From contig NZ_CP071612.1 of assembly GCF_017357245.1 (NCBI RefSeq), forward strand, positions 2,917,001 to 2,981,000: 64,000 nt of DNA, written 5' to 3'. Under the pieces are notes generated by a model, which did not search any database, was not told the origin of the DNA, and was given only the letters and a program-made list of their open reading frames with translations. Shown here piece by piece: positions 32,532 to 41,889 of the stretch; within the stretch, counting starts at the first letter, position 1; every line of letters begins with the position of its first letter. Origin of the DNA: Rhizobium bangladeshense. Its GTDB lineage: Bacteria; Pseudomonadota; Alphaproteobacteria; Rhizobiales; Rhizobiaceae. The position numbers were made by a program, and so were the translations under genes.

Positions 32532-33988
32532 GATTTCAGTTCCTCCAAGGCCTTGCGCACCTCCGCGTGATCGGAGAACGGCAGCGTGACGGCACCGACC
32601 GTCTGCCCCTCCTCGTGCCCCTTGCCGGCAACGATCAACGTGTCGCCGGATTTCAGCATACCGACCGCGTCGCGGATTGCCGTGGCGCGATCGCCGATCT
32701 CGGAGGCGCAGCTTGCTGCTGCCATAATCTCCGCCCGGATTGCAGCCGGCTCCTCCGAACGCGGATTGTCGTCGGTGACGATGACGACATCGGCAAGACG
32801 GCAGGCGATTTCGCCCATGATCGGCCGCTTGCCGCGGTCGCGGTCGCCACCGCAGCCGAAGACGACGACGACGCGGCCGGTGGTGAAGGGCCTCACCGAA
32901 TTCAGCACATTTTCCAGCGCATCCGGCTTATGGGCATAATCGACATAGGCGAGTGCGCCGTCTTTGGTATGGCCGACCAGTTCGAGGCGGCCGGATGCGC
33001 CGACCAGTGTCTCGAGCGCCGCCATCACGGCCTTCGGCTCGACTCCTGTGGACATGGCCAATCCTGCCGCCACCAGCGCGTTGGCAACCTGAAAATCGCC
33101 GGCCAGCGGAATGTCCACCTCGAAGATCTCGTCGCCGATATGGATCTCCGCTGTCTGCTTGTGGCGGAAATGCTCAACGCGTTTCAGCGAGAGGTACTGG
33201 CCCTTGCGTCCAACGGTGCGGACGTCATGACCGGCATCGGCCGCCGCCTTGATGGCCTGCGCCGACCACGGATCGTCCGCGAAGACGACCGCCGGTGAGC
33301 CCTTCGGCAGCAGCGTATCGAAAAGCCGCATCTTTGCGGCCATATAGGCCTCGACGGTCGGATGGTAATCCATGTGGTCGCGGCCGAGATTGGTGAAGGC
33401 CGCGGCGGCGAGCCTGACACCGTCGAGACGGCACTGGTCCAGGCCGTGGCTGGAAGCCTCCATCGAGGCATGCGTAACACCCTCGTCGGCAAGCTCCGCC
33501 AGCAGTTTGTGCAGCGACACCGGATCCGGCGTCGTCAGCGCGCCATATTCGTTGCGCGTCGGCGAAACGACACCTGTTGTGCCGATCATCGCGGCCGCAT
33601 GACCGGCGTGCGCCCAGATCTGGCGGGTAAAAGAGGCGACGGAAGTCTTGCCGGCCGTCCCGGTGACGGCGACCATGGTCTCGGGCTGCCTGCCGTAAAA
33701 ACGTGAGGCAGCGATGGAAAGGAAGCGCCGCGGCTCCTTGACCGCAAGCACCGGGATGGGAGCATCGACAGCCTGGGAGGCGATCGCGACGGCGGCCCCA
33801 CGGCCGACGGCATCCGCGATGAAGCCGGCGCCGTCCGCTTTGGTGCCGGCGACCGCCACGAAGGCATTGCCCCATTCCACCTTGCGGCTGTCCGAAGACA
33901 GGCCTGAGATATCAAGCAAGCCTGCCGGGCCTTCGAGTTGTGCTTCAAGTTCCGGAAACTGATCTCCGGCCAGGTCTCGCAATTTCAT
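32528..33988 (-). CDS. murE: UDP-MurNAc-tripeptide synthetase MurE, meso-DAP type
   Basis: A 486-residue Mur ligase. The start [10 protein letters not shown] is taken at 33988; a 20-residue extension into the ftsI-murE gap is less likely. The ATP loop is GTAGKTS (110-116). The DNPR motif in [11 protein letters not shown] selects meso-diaminopimelate rather than lysine, as expected for a Gram-negative. The central lysine region and [13 protein letters not shown] are present. ftsI ends 66 bases upstream; murF overlaps the end. Confidence 0.96.
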   Translation of the reverse strand: MKLRDLAGDQFPELEAQLEGPAGLLDISGLSSDSRKVEWGNAFVAVAGTKADGAGFIADAVGRGAAVAIASQAVDAPIPVLAVKEPRRFLSIAASRFYGRQPETMVAVTGTAGKTSVASFTRQIWAHAGHAAAMIGTTGVVSPTRNEYGALTTPDPVSLHKLLAELADEGVTHASMEASSHGLDQCRLDGVRLAAAAFTNLGRDHMDYHPTVEAYMAAKMRLFDTLLPKGSPAVVFADDPWSAQAIKAAADAGHDVRTVGRKGQYLSLKRVEHFRHKQTAEIHIGDEIFEVDIPLAGDFQVANALVAAGLAMSTGVEPKAVMAALETLVGASGRLELVGHTKDGALAYVDYAHKPDALENVLNSVRPFTTGRVVVVFGCGGDRDRGKRPIMGEIACRLADVVIVTDDNPRSEEPAAIRAEIMAAASCASEIGDRATAIRDAVGMLKSGDTLIVAGKGHEEGQTVGAVTLPFSDHAEVRKALEELKS

Positions 33989-34054
33989 CGAACGCACTTT
34001 TCTCTGTTGAAGCCGGTTCACCCCTCGCGAATCGGCGCCGATATTCATTCACGC

Positions 34055-35812
34055 TCAATAAGACACCAGCAAGGCCGATCCGCCCTCACCAAATTTCGGC
34101 TCGATGCCGAGAATGGGGGCAGCGCGGCGGATGATATCACGGGCAATCGGACCGGCCGTACCGGCGGAGAGTGTTCCGCCATATTGCTTTTCGCCTGTTT
34201 TCGGCTCGTCGCAGAAGGTGATAACGGCATATCTGGGATTATCGATCGGGAAGGCGGCGATGAAGGAATTGAAGTTCAGCGTCGAGGAATAACGCCCGTT
34301 TACCACCTTGTCCGCCGTACCGGTCTTGCTGCCGACGCCAAAGCCCGGCACGCGGGCGACGCGGCCGGACCCCTTGTAACCGTTGAAATCGAGGAGGTAG
34401 CGGACTTCGTCGCTGGTCGACTTCTTGAGGACCTGCTTGGCGATCTGGTCGGCCTGTTCGCGCGTGCGCGGCAGGAATGTCGGTTCGATCAGCTTGCCGC
34501 CGTTGACGAGGGCAGCCGCCGCCATCCCGGTCTGCAGCGCGGTCGTCGAAACGCCGTGGCCGAAGGAAATCGTGATCGAATTGATTTTCTTCCAGACGCG
34601 CGGTTGGCTCGGCATCTTCACTTCCGGCAACTCGGTCTGCATCTTCGTCAAGAGGCCGAGCTTGGTCAGATAGTCCTTCTGCGAGTCGATGCCGACGAGA
34701 TCGATGACGCGCGCCGTGCCGATGTTCGAGGAATACTGGAAGATTTCGGGAACTGTCAGCCAGCGGCGCTGCCCGTGAAAGTCGTGGATGGTGAAGCCGC
34801 CGATATAGATCGGCTTGCTGGCGTCGAATGTGTCCGACATCTTCACCTTGCCGCTGTCGAGCGCCATGGCCAGCGAGAAGGTCTTGAAGGTCGATCCCAT
34901 TTCGAAGGTACCGTTGGTCATCCGGTTGAGCCAGCCTTCCTTGGCGCCCTCCTGTGGATTGTTCGGATCGAAATCGGGTGCCGATGCCATGCCGAGCACC
35001 TCCCCGGTGTGCACGTCGATAACAGCCGCGCCCGCGCCCTTGGACTGGAAGTTGTTGACGGCATTGACGACCGCATCGCGAACGATGTTCTGCACACGCA
35101 GATCGATCGACAGACGCACCGGCTCCAGCGGCTGGTCGCTTGTCATGCCGACCGAGGCGAGATCGGCAAGCCCCTGGTCGTCGATAAATTTCTCCATGCC
35201 GGCTACACCGCGGTTGTCGATGTTGACGTAGCCGAGAATATGCGCGGCGGTCGGCCCGCCCGGATAGAAGCGACGCTTCTCCGGCCGAAAGCCGATGCCC
35301 GGAATGCCGAGCGCCAGGATCTGACTTTGCTGCTTCGGCGTCAGCTGCCGGCGCAGCCAGGCAAAATGCGAGGTCTTGACAGAGAGCTTCTTATAGGTGT
35401 CTCTGACATCGAGCTCCGGCAGAACAGTTGCAAGCTTCTCCACGGCCTCGTCGACGTCCACGATCTTGTTCGGCTCGGCAAACAGCGAGACCGTCCGGAT
35501 GTCGGTTGCCAGCACCTCGCCGTTGCGATCGAGAATATCGGGACGCGAGGCCATCAAGCGGTCGGGGGGCAGGATGCTGGAGACCACCTCCTGATCCTTC
35601 ATGGCATATTCGACGAGACGGCCGCCGATGACGACATAGACACCCATGAAGCCAAGGATCAGCAGCCCTACCCGGCTTTTTGCCTGCCCCGACTTCCTCT
35701 TGCGGGACCCCTCGATGGCTACGCCGGCGGAAGGACCGCCGAAGCGATTATAGACGCCGGCGGAGAAATGCGCCTGGCTCTTCAAGACCATGATGCGGGA
35801 AAGAAACGACAT
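34055..35812 (-). CDS. ftsI: Division-specific transpeptidase FtsI (PBP3)
   Basis: A 585-residue class B penicillin-binding protein that cross-links septal peptidoglycan. An N-terminal cytoplasmic tail precedes the membrane helix (about 48-66). The dimerisation domain (about 80-230) is followed by the transpeptidase domain with all three motifs: SxxK at S307-K310 (GSTFK), SSN at 361-363 and KTGT at 496-499. The ATG shares one base with the ftsL stop (TAATG). Confidence 0.97.
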   Translation of the reverse strand: MSFLSRIMVLKSQAHFSAGVYNRFGGPSAGVAIEGSRKRKSGQAKSRVGLLILGFMGVYVVIGGRLVEYAMKDQEVVSSILPPDRLMASRPDILDRNGEVLATDIRTVSLFAEPNKIVDVDEAVEKLATVLPELDVRDTYKKLSVKTSHFAWLRRQLTPKQQSQILALGIPGIGFRPEKRRFYPGGPTAAHILGYVNIDNRGVAGMEKFIDDQGLADLASVGMTSDQPLEPVRLSIDLRVQNIVRDAVVNAVNNFQSKGAGAAVIDVHTGEVLGMASAPDFDPNNPQEGAKEGWLNRMTNGTFEMGSTFKTFSLAMALDSGKVKMSDTFDASKPIYIGGFTIHDFHGQRRWLTVPEIFQYSSNIGTARVIDLVGIDSQKDYLTKLGLLTKMQTELPEVKMPSQPRVWKKINSITISFGHGVSTTALQTGMAAAALVNGGKLIEPTFLPRTREQADQIAKQVLKKSTSDEVRYLLDFNGYKGSGRVARVPGFGVGSKTGTADKVVNGRYSSTLNFNSFIAAFPIDNPRYAVITFCDEPKTGEKQYGGTLSAGTAGPIARDIIRRAAPILGIEPKFGEGGSALLVSY

Positions 35813-36264
35813 TATTCCACCGACCCCGTTTCGATCTCGTCTGCTTCATCCTGCACCAAGCCGCGCTGCTGTCCTGAGCCGCGTGGCGCGGGCGTCGGCA
35901 CGGGCTGCGCTTTGGCCGTGACGGTCGCGCCCTTCGCACCGGCTTTGGCCTCTGTCACGTCGGGGACGGGAACCTCGGATTTCAGCATCGGCAATTCCCT
36001 AGCGTGCACGAGGGCCGTCGAATCCGTCGGCTGCAACTGCAACTCCGCATTATAGGCATTGACCAGCCGCTCCAGCCGGTTCGGCTGCGATTGCAGTGCC
36101 CAGTCAGCCTTGAGAAGGTCTATCGTATCTTTCTCGAGTTTGATCTCGGCTTCGAGGCGATGAACCTCCTCGAGCTTCAATTCGGCGCGATGCTTGATCG
36201 TGTAGGTGACGGCGGCAGCTGCCGTCATCACGCCGATGAGCACGAGATCGAACGTTTTCAGCAT
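35812..36264 (-). CDS. ftsL: Cell division protein FtsL
   Basis: A 150-residue bitopic protein. The start MLKTFDLVLIG at 36264 follows the rsmH stop by 1 base and has GGAGG within the last rsmH codons. A membrane helix (about residues 5-20) is followed by a leucine-zipper-like coiled coil (about 25-60: ELKLEEVHRLEAEIKLEKD). A Pro- and Ala-rich tail is longer than in E. coli FtsL. Sequence conservation is low in this family, so the call rests on topology, coiled coil and position between rsmH and ftsI. Confidence 0.9.
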   Translation of the reverse strand: MLKTFDLVLIGVMTAAAAVTYTIKHRAELKLEEVHRLEAEIKLEKDTIDLLKADWALQSQPNRLERLVNAYNAELQLQPTDSTALVHARELPMLKSEVPVPDVTEAKAGAKGATVTAKAQPVPTPAPRGSGQQRGLVQDEADEIETGSVE

Positions 36265-36265
36265 G

Positions 36266-37291
36266 TCAACCTCCAAGCTTTCCGAGAGTGGCAAGATTGG
36301 GAAACCCGAAGAGCGACATATCCGCGGCCTCGGCGGCGGCGTCCGTCCGCAGACCGGCGCGCAGCTTGGCGGAGCGGGCGCGCGGATTGGCTTCAGCCTC
36401 CGCCTCGCTTGCCGAAACCATCGGCTTGCCGATCACAGTGAACGTCGCCGCCCGCTGATGCGCGGCCGGCAGGTGCCGCGAGCCCGTCGCCTTGCCGGCG
36501 CGATCGGAGAAGAATTTCTTGACGATGCGGTCTTCGAGCGAATGAAAGGTGACGACGACGAGCCGCCCGCCCGGCTTCAGCGCTCGTTCCGCCGCAAACA
36601 ATGCCTGCGCCAATTCCCCGAGCTCGTCATTGACGAAAATGCGCAGGGCTTGAAAAACCCGCGTCGCGGGATGGATCTTGTCTTTCATCTTGCGCGGAGT
36701 GACCAGCTCGATGAGACCAGCAAGATCGCGCGTCGTTTCGAAGGGCTTTTCCTCGCGCCGCTTCTCGATCGCATGCGCGATTCGCGGCGCCTGGTTCTCC
36801 TCGCCGAGAAAATGGAAGATGCGGATCAGGTCCGCGACCTTGGCGCGGTTGACGACGTCGGCGGCGGAAACGCCGGTCGCCGACATGCGCATGTCGAGCG
36901 GCCCGCTTTTTTGGAAGGAGAAGCCGCGCTCGGGCTCGTCGATCTGCATGGAGGAGACGCCGATATCGAGGACGATGCCGTCGAGCCCGCCCTGCGGCGC
37001 ATGATCGGCAAGGTTCGAGAATTGCGAATGAATGAGCCGGAGGCGACCAGCATGGGCGGCAACCATCGCCTGGCCGGCGGCAATCGCGCTGGGATCGCGA
37101 TCAAGCGCGATCACTTCAGCGCCGGCCGCAAGGATGGCCGAGCTATAACCGCCCGCACCGAATGTACCATCAAGGATGAGCTTGCCGGGTGCAGGCGCCA
37201 GCGCGGCGAGGACTTCACCGAGAAGAACAGGAATGTGACGAACCGGTCCGCCACCGGCATCAGTTGAACCTCCGCCAGGATTCGCCACCAT
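36266..37291 (-). CDS. rsmH: 16S rRNA (cytosine-1402-N4) methyltransferase RsmH (MraW)
   Basis: A 341-residue SAM methyltransferase modifying C1402 in the ribosomal P site. The start [14 protein letters not shown] at 37291 is preceded by GAGGGAA; an in-frame extension reaching 37933 overlaps mraZ in another frame and is rejected. Family signatures are [12 protein letters not shown] (about 17-28), [31 protein letters not shown], and [13 protein letters not shown] near the C-terminus. It lies 17 bases after mraZ. Confidence 0.96.
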   Translation of the reverse strand: MVANPGGGSTDAGGGPVRHIPVLLGEVLAALAPAPGKLILDGTFGAGGYSSAILAAGAEVIALDRDPSAIAAGQAMVAAHAGRLRLIHSQFSNLADHAPQGGLDGIVLDIGVSSMQIDEPERGFSFQKSGPLDMRMSATGVSAADVVNRAKVADLIRIFHFLGEENQAPRIAHAIEKRREEKPFETTRDLAGLIELVTPRKMKDKIHPATRVFQALRIFVNDELGELAQALFAAERALKPGGRLVVVTFHSLEDRIVKKFFSDRAGKATGSRHLPAAHQRAATFTVIGKPMVSASEAEAEANPRARSAKLRAGLRTDAAAEAADMSLFGFPNLATLGKLGG

Positions 37292-37308
37292 TCCGTTCCC
37301 TCGTTCTT

Positions 37309-37746
37309 TCAGGAACGCTTGCCCGCCAGCTTGCGCTCCCCTCGTGCCTGCGCCTGCGCCGCTGAAAATGTCTGCGGCTGCCAGAGCTGAAAATGATCCG
37401 CTCGACCGACGAAGGTCACTTCGTCCGAGATGCCGGTGAAGTCGCGGATGAAGTCCGTGACCATCAGCCGCCCCTCGGCATCGAGCTTCATGAAGACCCC
37501 GCCTCCGTGAATGAGAAGCGACATCTCGTTCGCATCCGGCGAAAACGGATCCTCCGCAGCAATCTGCCGCTCGAACCTTTCGAGAAGATCCGGGCCGCCG
37601 ACACTGATCGCCGGAAACACAAAGTCCTGGAAGCAGTAGAGCTCCTGGACGTTGCGCTGCGCCAGCACGGAACGGAAACCCGAAGGCACGGAAACCCTGC
37701 CTTTGGCGTCGATCCTGTTGGTCGCATTCGAAAGGAAGCGGCTCAT
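37309..37746 (-). CDS. mraZ: Transcriptional regulator MraZ
   Basis: A 145-residue protein with two tandem AbrB-like MraZ domains: [18 protein letters not shown] near the N-terminus and [16 protein letters not shown] in the second half. The family oligomerises into rings that bind spaced TGGG-type direct repeats and usually repress their own operon. The start at 37746 is chosen because [13 protein letters not shown] matches the family N-terminus. Upstream in-frame starts at 37758 (MFRV) and 37785 exist. It heads the dcw operon, and a candidate operator overlaps its promoter. Confidence 0.95.
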   Translation of the reverse strand: MSRFLSNATNRIDAKGRVSVPSGFRSVLAQRNVQELYCFQDFVFPAISVGGPDLLERFERQIAAEDPFSPDANEMSLLIHGGGVFMKLDAEGRLMVTDFIRDFTGISDEVTFVGRADHFQLWQPQTFSAAQAQARGERKLAGKRS

Positions 37747-37922
37747 GACACGAAACATCCGTTTCCGTAGGGATCCGGACATCATTCAAATGCCCGAAAC
37801 CCCCAATATCAGGCACAGCTTCGCAAGCCGGATGAGCTAATTCCCACCCGACGCTTCCAGAGAGGAAGGCGCCTTTGCTTTGCGATGAATGGGCAAATGA
37901 TTGCCCCGATGCAGTGCGCATT

Positions 37923-37966
37923 TGGGATAGCATGGGACCATATGGGCGTCAATGGGATACGCCCAT
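37923..37966 (-). promoter_or_regulatory. mraZ (dcw) promoter embedded in MraZ-box direct repeats
   Basis: On the plus strand, TGGG occurs at 37923, 37933, 37943 and 37953, exactly every 10 bp (4-base core, 6-base gap), with an inverted CCCAT at 37962-37966. The E. coli MraZ site is also TGGGN repeats with 5-base gaps. On the minus strand the same bases contain TTGACG (37952-37947), a 17-base spacer and TATCCC (37929-37924), a plausible housekeeping promoter. Its predicted start near 37917 gives a leader of about 170 bases to mraZ. Repressor sites and promoter therefore coincide. Confidence 0.65.
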
Positions 37967-38154
37967 TTTGCAACGGACGCATGATCAAACATTTATAAGC
38001 TGTTAAGTTTAACAAAGGGTTAGCGGCACGATTTTACGGACACATGCAAAGGTGGCTTAACACAAAAACGCATCCTATAGACGCATTAGCTCTCACTTGA
38101 AAACGCACTGTGTCAGCAACTTAGGGGAATCGTGCCATGCCGCAGCACGAATGT

Positions 38155-38566
38155 TAATCGCCAGTTGGCCTGTAAGCCGGGTTCTGTATGGCTCCGGCGC
38201 GAACCGGAACGTGGCAGCCATTCCTCTGGGACAGCGTTCGCACGCTGCCTCGCGCAACCCACCCGGATGACTGGCCTGGAAACCGGCCGGAGGGCCTTTC
38301 GGCCCACCGCGTCATCCCTATTCGGTCTTGCTCCCGGTGGGGTTTACCGTGCCATATCCGTTGCCGGAGATGCGGTGGGCTCTTACCCCACCCTTTCACC
38401 CTTACCTGTCATGACAGGCGGTTTGCTTTCTGTGGCACTTTCCCTGAGGTCGCCCTCGCCGGACGTTATCCGGCACCGTGTTTCCGTGGAGCCCGGACTT
38501 TCCTCACTCTACCGCCTTTCGGCGTTGGTAAAGCGCGGCTGCCCGGCCAACTGGCAGGGCTCCCTT
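38155..38566 (-). ncRNA. rnpB: RNase P RNA, class A
   Basis: The minus strand contains conserved RNase P RNA elements in order: the 5' P1 strand GCCAGTTGGCC, then GAGGAAAGTCCGGGCTCC, GGGAAAGTGCCACAGAAA, GGTAAGGGTGAAAGGGTGGG, GGTAAACCCC, and near the 3' end ACAGAACCCGGCTTACAGGC, closing with CCAACTGGC that pairs with the 5' strand. The length of about 410 bases fits alphaproteobacterial class A RNA. The ends are estimated from the P1 helix and may be off by several bases. It processes tRNA 5' ends with the RnpA protein, which is not in this window. Confidence 0.96.
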
Positions 38567-38610
38567 AACTGAGAGAGCCCGTAATTGCTACCGAAATATA
38601 GGTAACAGTC

Positions 38611-39786
38611 TTAACGGAAATAAGGTGTGAAATCCGTGGAGTAGCCCTGTTCGCTGATTCTGCCTGATAAAAGCAGCTCTGCTCCGAGCCTGCCGATTTC
38701 ATCTGAACTCTTGGCTGAGGTGCCTGCACAGCCCGTCAGCACCGCAATCCCAGGCGAAGAACCATAGCCGATCATCGGATAGCCGCTTTCCGTATTGGAG
38801 ACGACGCAGGCGGCCGTCGAAATCGAAAGCGGCGCCAGATCGGGCACGATTTTGGCGACGATGCGCTTCAGATGCGCGCGCACGGTCTCGCGCCCCTCGG
38901 TCCTGAACCAGGCCCGCATCTCCGCGTCGTCGCGCAACACCAGGTCATCGGGATCGCCGCCGATCTTCAGGTAGAATTTGCCGTCGGGATAACGGATCGG
39001 CGGCAATAGATAGATATGCATATCCGGAACATCGAGTATGAGCGACGGCATTGCTGCAAGGCGAAACGCATCGGCCTCGCTCACCTCGAAAAGGGTCACG
39101 GTCCTGCCATAAACCGTCATGGCAACCGGCCGCGGCAACAGATTCTCCGCAATGGAAAATCCGCCCGCCGCCAGCAGCACTTTCTCGCCGCGATAGGTTG
39201 GGCCCCCCGAGGTTTCGACGGTCGTAAGCCCGCCCTCCTCACGGATCGAGACGACATGGTCTCGGATCACCGTAGCGCCTGCCCTTTCCGCCAGCAGAGA
39301 TTGCGCCTTGACCAGCTTGCGCGGACTGATATGTCCCGCCCCCGTCGCCTCGAAGACACCCGCGCTTCCGGCGGGAAAGGCAAAGAATGGAAAGGCCGCC
39401 TTCAACCCGGCCTCGTCGGGAAGGCTGGTCTCGACTCCGAGCGAAACGGCGGCATGGCGGGTTTTCTCAAGATAATCGCTTCCATCAGGAGCGACGACGA
39501 CGCAGCCGACTTCGCGATAGAAGTCGATGCCGCTCTCGCTCGCGATCTGGCCGTAGCGGCCGATCGAGCGGTTTGCGAGCAGCGCCCAGTTGCAATCAGG
39601 ATCGATGGTGCGGGTAATCCGTCCCTCATCGTAATGACTGGCGAAGACACCCGTATGCGCCTTGCAGTCGACCGGCTCGTCCGGTCCGATCACCGCCACA
39701 CCATCCGCCCGCCGCGCCAGATGCCGCGCCGCGGCCGCCCCCATCAGACCTCGGCCTACAATGATATATTTGAAATCGACCGTCAT
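38611..39786 (-). CDS. FAD-dependent amine oxidase of the MSOX/DAO family, paralogue 2
   Basis: A 391-residue flavoenzyme. The FAD loop is GRGLMGAAAARHL (12-24). The segment GVFASHYDEGRITRT corresponds to the SSHGETRI-type motif of monomeric sarcosine oxidases. C327 in ACVVSNTESGYPMIG aligns with the cysteine that covalently binds flavin in MSOX, but the following GFSGHGFK-type motif is replaced by GCAGTSAKSS. Substrates in this family are N-methyl or D-amino acids; the exact one is unknown. It starts 10 bases after its upstream paralogue (39797-40984), so the two form an operon. Confidence 0.88.
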   Translation of the reverse strand: MTVDFKYIIVGRGLMGAAAARHLARRADGVAVIGPDEPVDCKAHTGVFASHYDEGRITRTIDPDCNWALLANRSIGRYGQIASESGIDFYREVGCVVVAPDGSDYLEKTRHAAVSLGVETSLPDEAGLKAAFPFFAFPAGSAGVFEATGAGHISPRKLVKAQSLLAERAGATVIRDHVVSIREEGGLTTVETSGGPTYRGEKVLLAAGGFSIAENLLPRPVAMTVYGRTVTLFEVSEADAFRLAAMPSLILDVPDMHIYLLPPIRYPDGKFYLKIGGDPDDLVLRDDAEMRAWFRTEGRETVRAHLKRIVAKIVPDLAPLSISTAACVVSNTESGYPMIGYGSSPGIAVLTGCAGTSAKSSDEIGRLGAELLLSGRISEQGYSTDFTPYFR

Positions 39787-39796
39787 CCTATCCCTC

Positions 39797-40984
39797 TTAA
39801 ACGAAGACCGGCGTCAGTTCGCGGCCGAAGTCCTCGTCCCCGAGCTGCCCGTCCTTGAGAAGCACGGCGCCCAGGCGCCCAAGTTCGTCGGAGGATTTGG
39901 CCGCCACGAAATTGCCGCCGGTCAGCACCGCGACGCGCGGCAACTGCGTGAATCCGACATAGGGATAACCGGTTGGCGTAAAATTGGCGAGACAAGGTGC
40001 CGAAGTGACCGGGCAGCCGGCAAGCTCCGGCATCAGTTGCAGGGCGATGCGCGAGAGATGATCGCGCTCGGCCGCACTCCCGTCGGAACGGAACCATGCG
40101 CCGGCATCCTCCAGACGGTTGAAGGAAACCGTCTCTGTATCGCCGCCGAGCTTCAGATAGGTCTTTCCGTCGGGATAACGCACCGGCGGCAGGATATAGA
40201 TGTGATCCTTGTCCCGGTCGCCAAGCACGATCGTCGAAGGCATGTCGCCGAAAACAGCCATCTCGCGCTCGCCGATTTCATAGAAGGCAACTGTGCGCGC
40301 CATGACCCTGAGTTCGACGGGCCGCGGCAGCAGGGCATGGAAATTGCTGAAGGCGCCGGCCGCGACCAGCACGCGCTCGGCGTTGTAGCTTCTATCGCCG
40401 GCCGTCACCTCGACATGAGACCCCGCGTCGCGCACCGATGTAGCGGTCGCCTCGATCAGAGAGACGCCGCCCTGTTCGGCAAGCCTGGCCTGCGCGCGCA
40501 CCAGCGCCCGCGGGTTGATGTGCCCGGCGCGATTGCGCTCGAAATATCCGCTGAAATCGGGACTGACTTTAAGATAGGAAAAACGGCGAGCGAGCTCTGC
40601 CGGTGCAACGATCTCGATATCGCTTCCGAGCGTGCGGCTGACAGTCAGCGCCCGGCGAAGAAAGTCCTGCTCGTCCTTGGGCGGCGGACCGGCAAAGAGG
40701 CAGCCGACTTCCGAGAAGAAGGAAATGCCGCTCTGCGCCTCGATCGCGCGATAGCGGCCGAGCGCCCGCGCGGCGAAGCTTCCCCAGGCGCGATTGCCGT
40801 CGAAGGTGCGGGTTATGCGCGCTTCGTCGTAGTGGCTGGCGAAGACGCCGTGGTGGGTCTTGCGCTCCCCTGGCTCCGGCGGGCCGATCAGTGCGATGCC
40901 GTCGGCCATCAAGGAGAGATGCCGTGCGGCAGCCGCCCCCATCATGCCGCGTCCGATGATGATGAACCTGAAATCAACTGCCAT
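39797..40984 (-). CDS. FAD-dependent amine oxidase of the MSOX/DAO family, paralogue 1
   Basis: A 395-residue flavoenzyme clearly homologous over its whole length to the downstream gene. Shared segments include VDFRFIIIGRGMMGAAAARH at the N-terminus, GVFASHYDEARITRT, FYEIGE, IYILPPVRYPDGK and AKSSDELGRLGAVLL. C331 in APCLANFTPTGYPYVG is the candidate covalent flavin site. The divergence suggests an old duplication with distinct substrates, or a heteromeric enzyme. Its Shine-Dalgarno sequence lies in a hairpin (see 40989-41027). Confidence 0.88.
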   Translation of the reverse strand: MAVDFRFIIIGRGMMGAAAARHLSLMADGIALIGPPEPGERKTHHGVFASHYDEARITRTFDGNRAWGSFAARALGRYRAIEAQSGISFFSEVGCLFAGPPPKDEQDFLRRALTVSRTLGSDIEIVAPAELARRFSYLKVSPDFSGYFERNRAGHINPRALVRAQARLAEQGGVSLIEATATSVRDAGSHVEVTAGDRSYNAERVLVAAGAFSNFHALLPRPVELRVMARTVAFYEIGEREMAVFGDMPSTIVLGDRDKDHIYILPPVRYPDGKTYLKLGGDTETVSFNRLEDAGAWFRSDGSAAERDHLSRIALQLMPELAGCPVTSAPCLANFTPTGYPYVGFTQLPRVAVLTGGNFVAAKSSDELGRLGAVLLKDGQLGDEDFGRELTPVFV

Positions 40985-40988
40985 ATTT

Positions 40989-41027
40989 CACCTCATCTCG
41001 AGGTGGCCCACCCCGTTTCGAGGTGGG
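40989..41027 (-). promoter_or_regulatory. Double hairpin masking the ribosome site of the flavoenzyme operon
   Basis: On the minus strand, CCCACC pairs with GGTGGG (41027-41022 with 41012-41007). CACCTC then pairs with GAGGTG (41005-41000 with 40994-40989) around a five-base loop. The second right arm, GAGGTG, is the Shine-Dalgarno sequence, 4 bases before the ATG at 40984. The first left arm also contains CACCTC and could pair with the ribosome site instead, so two mutually exclusive foldings are possible. Confidence 0.5.
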
Positions 41028-41100
41028 ATATCATGGCAAGCGTCTCAATTCATATCGGAAAAACGGCAGCGGAAAATTTTCCTCCGATCCGCCTGGCGTC

Positions 41101-41628
41101 TCAGTCGAGCATCGCCAGGACCTTCCCGCAATAGGTCTTCGACACCGGGTTCATGCGCGTCGCGCCATGGCCGGCATTGTATTTGAGGATGGTGTTGCAG
41201 GTCTGTCCACCGCCGAGCTGATGGGCGGCTGCCAGATACTTCATGCCATATTTGATGTTGGTCTCCGGATCGAACAGCCCTTTGGCCCTCCCGGAATAGC
41301 CCATCATCCGCGCCGTCGCCGGTTTGATCTGCATCAAGCCGATCTCGCCGGCGCTGCCGCGAGCCTTCGGATTGAAATTGCTTTCGACGCGAACGACGGC
41401 CTGCGCGAGCGCAACCGGCACGTTGTATTCAGCCGCATATTTGTTGATCAGCGCAGCATAGGGGATGCTGGTGGAGATATCGGGCGTGGGATAGCCGCTC
41501 TGGCGATCGACGGTTTTAAGCGAGATAGTTTTGGCCCTGACGCCCCATTCATCACCAGCCAGGGCAAAGCTATACCCTGCCAGCAGCATGCTAAAGCATG
41601 CCGCAGCACCAACAATCAGATTTTTCAT
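41101..41628 (-). CDS. Secreted SLT-type lytic transglycosylase
   Basis: A 175-residue protein with a signal peptide (about 1-24, ending FALAGDE). The SLT domain has the catalytic glutamate E82 in VVRVESNFNPKARG, then GEIGLMQIKPATARMMGY, DPETNIKYGMKYLA and the C-terminal ILKYNAGHG. It cleaves the glycan backbone of peptidoglycan with 1,6-anhydro product formation. It is short, essentially a bare catalytic domain. An isolated minus-strand gene; no operator was recognised. Confidence 0.92.
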   Translation of the reverse strand: MKNLIVGAAACFSMLLAGYSFALAGDEWGVRAKTISLKTVDRQSGYPTPDISTSIPYAALINKYAAEYNVPVALAQAVVRVESNFNPKARGSAGEIGLMQIKPATARMMGYSGRAKGLFDPETNIKYGMKYLAAAHQLGGGQTCNTILKYNAGHGATRMNPVSKTYCGKVLAMLD

Positions 41629-41889
41629 ATAGTCTCTTCACTCCGACCCAAAGAATTGCAGGACTGCGCGCCTCGCCGTCATCCGGTCATACGTGATCAA
41701 GACTGATCACGTTCCGTAGCAATTCTTATCGTTTCATTTGGCGCTCTTGGTTACACTTGAAACCAGCCGTAAGCGCCGTTCAGCGGGCGTCCTTAGACCA
41801 TCGCAATGAGGAGATAATAGGGAAATGATGTGGCGGGGAGGATTTCTCGCGAACGACGGCAAAACCGCCGCGAGATCCGCGCCCTGCCC

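Noticed and set aside
33938..36055. Plus-strand open frame of about 700 codons opposite ftsI and murE
   Set aside because: It is the mirror of GC-rich coding sequence, has Arg/His/Asp-rich shadow composition, no domain and no ribosome site. The minus-strand genes are unmistakable.
36266..37933. A 555-residue version of RsmH with a 214-residue N-terminal extension
   Set aside because: The extension overlaps mraZ in another frame and lacks family sequence. The 341-residue form starting at 37291 has a ribosome site and normal length.
37746..38154. Coding gene between mraZ and rnpB
   Set aside because: Only short frames without ribosome sites are present. The region is better explained as the dcw promoter, operator and leader plus the rnpB 3' flank.
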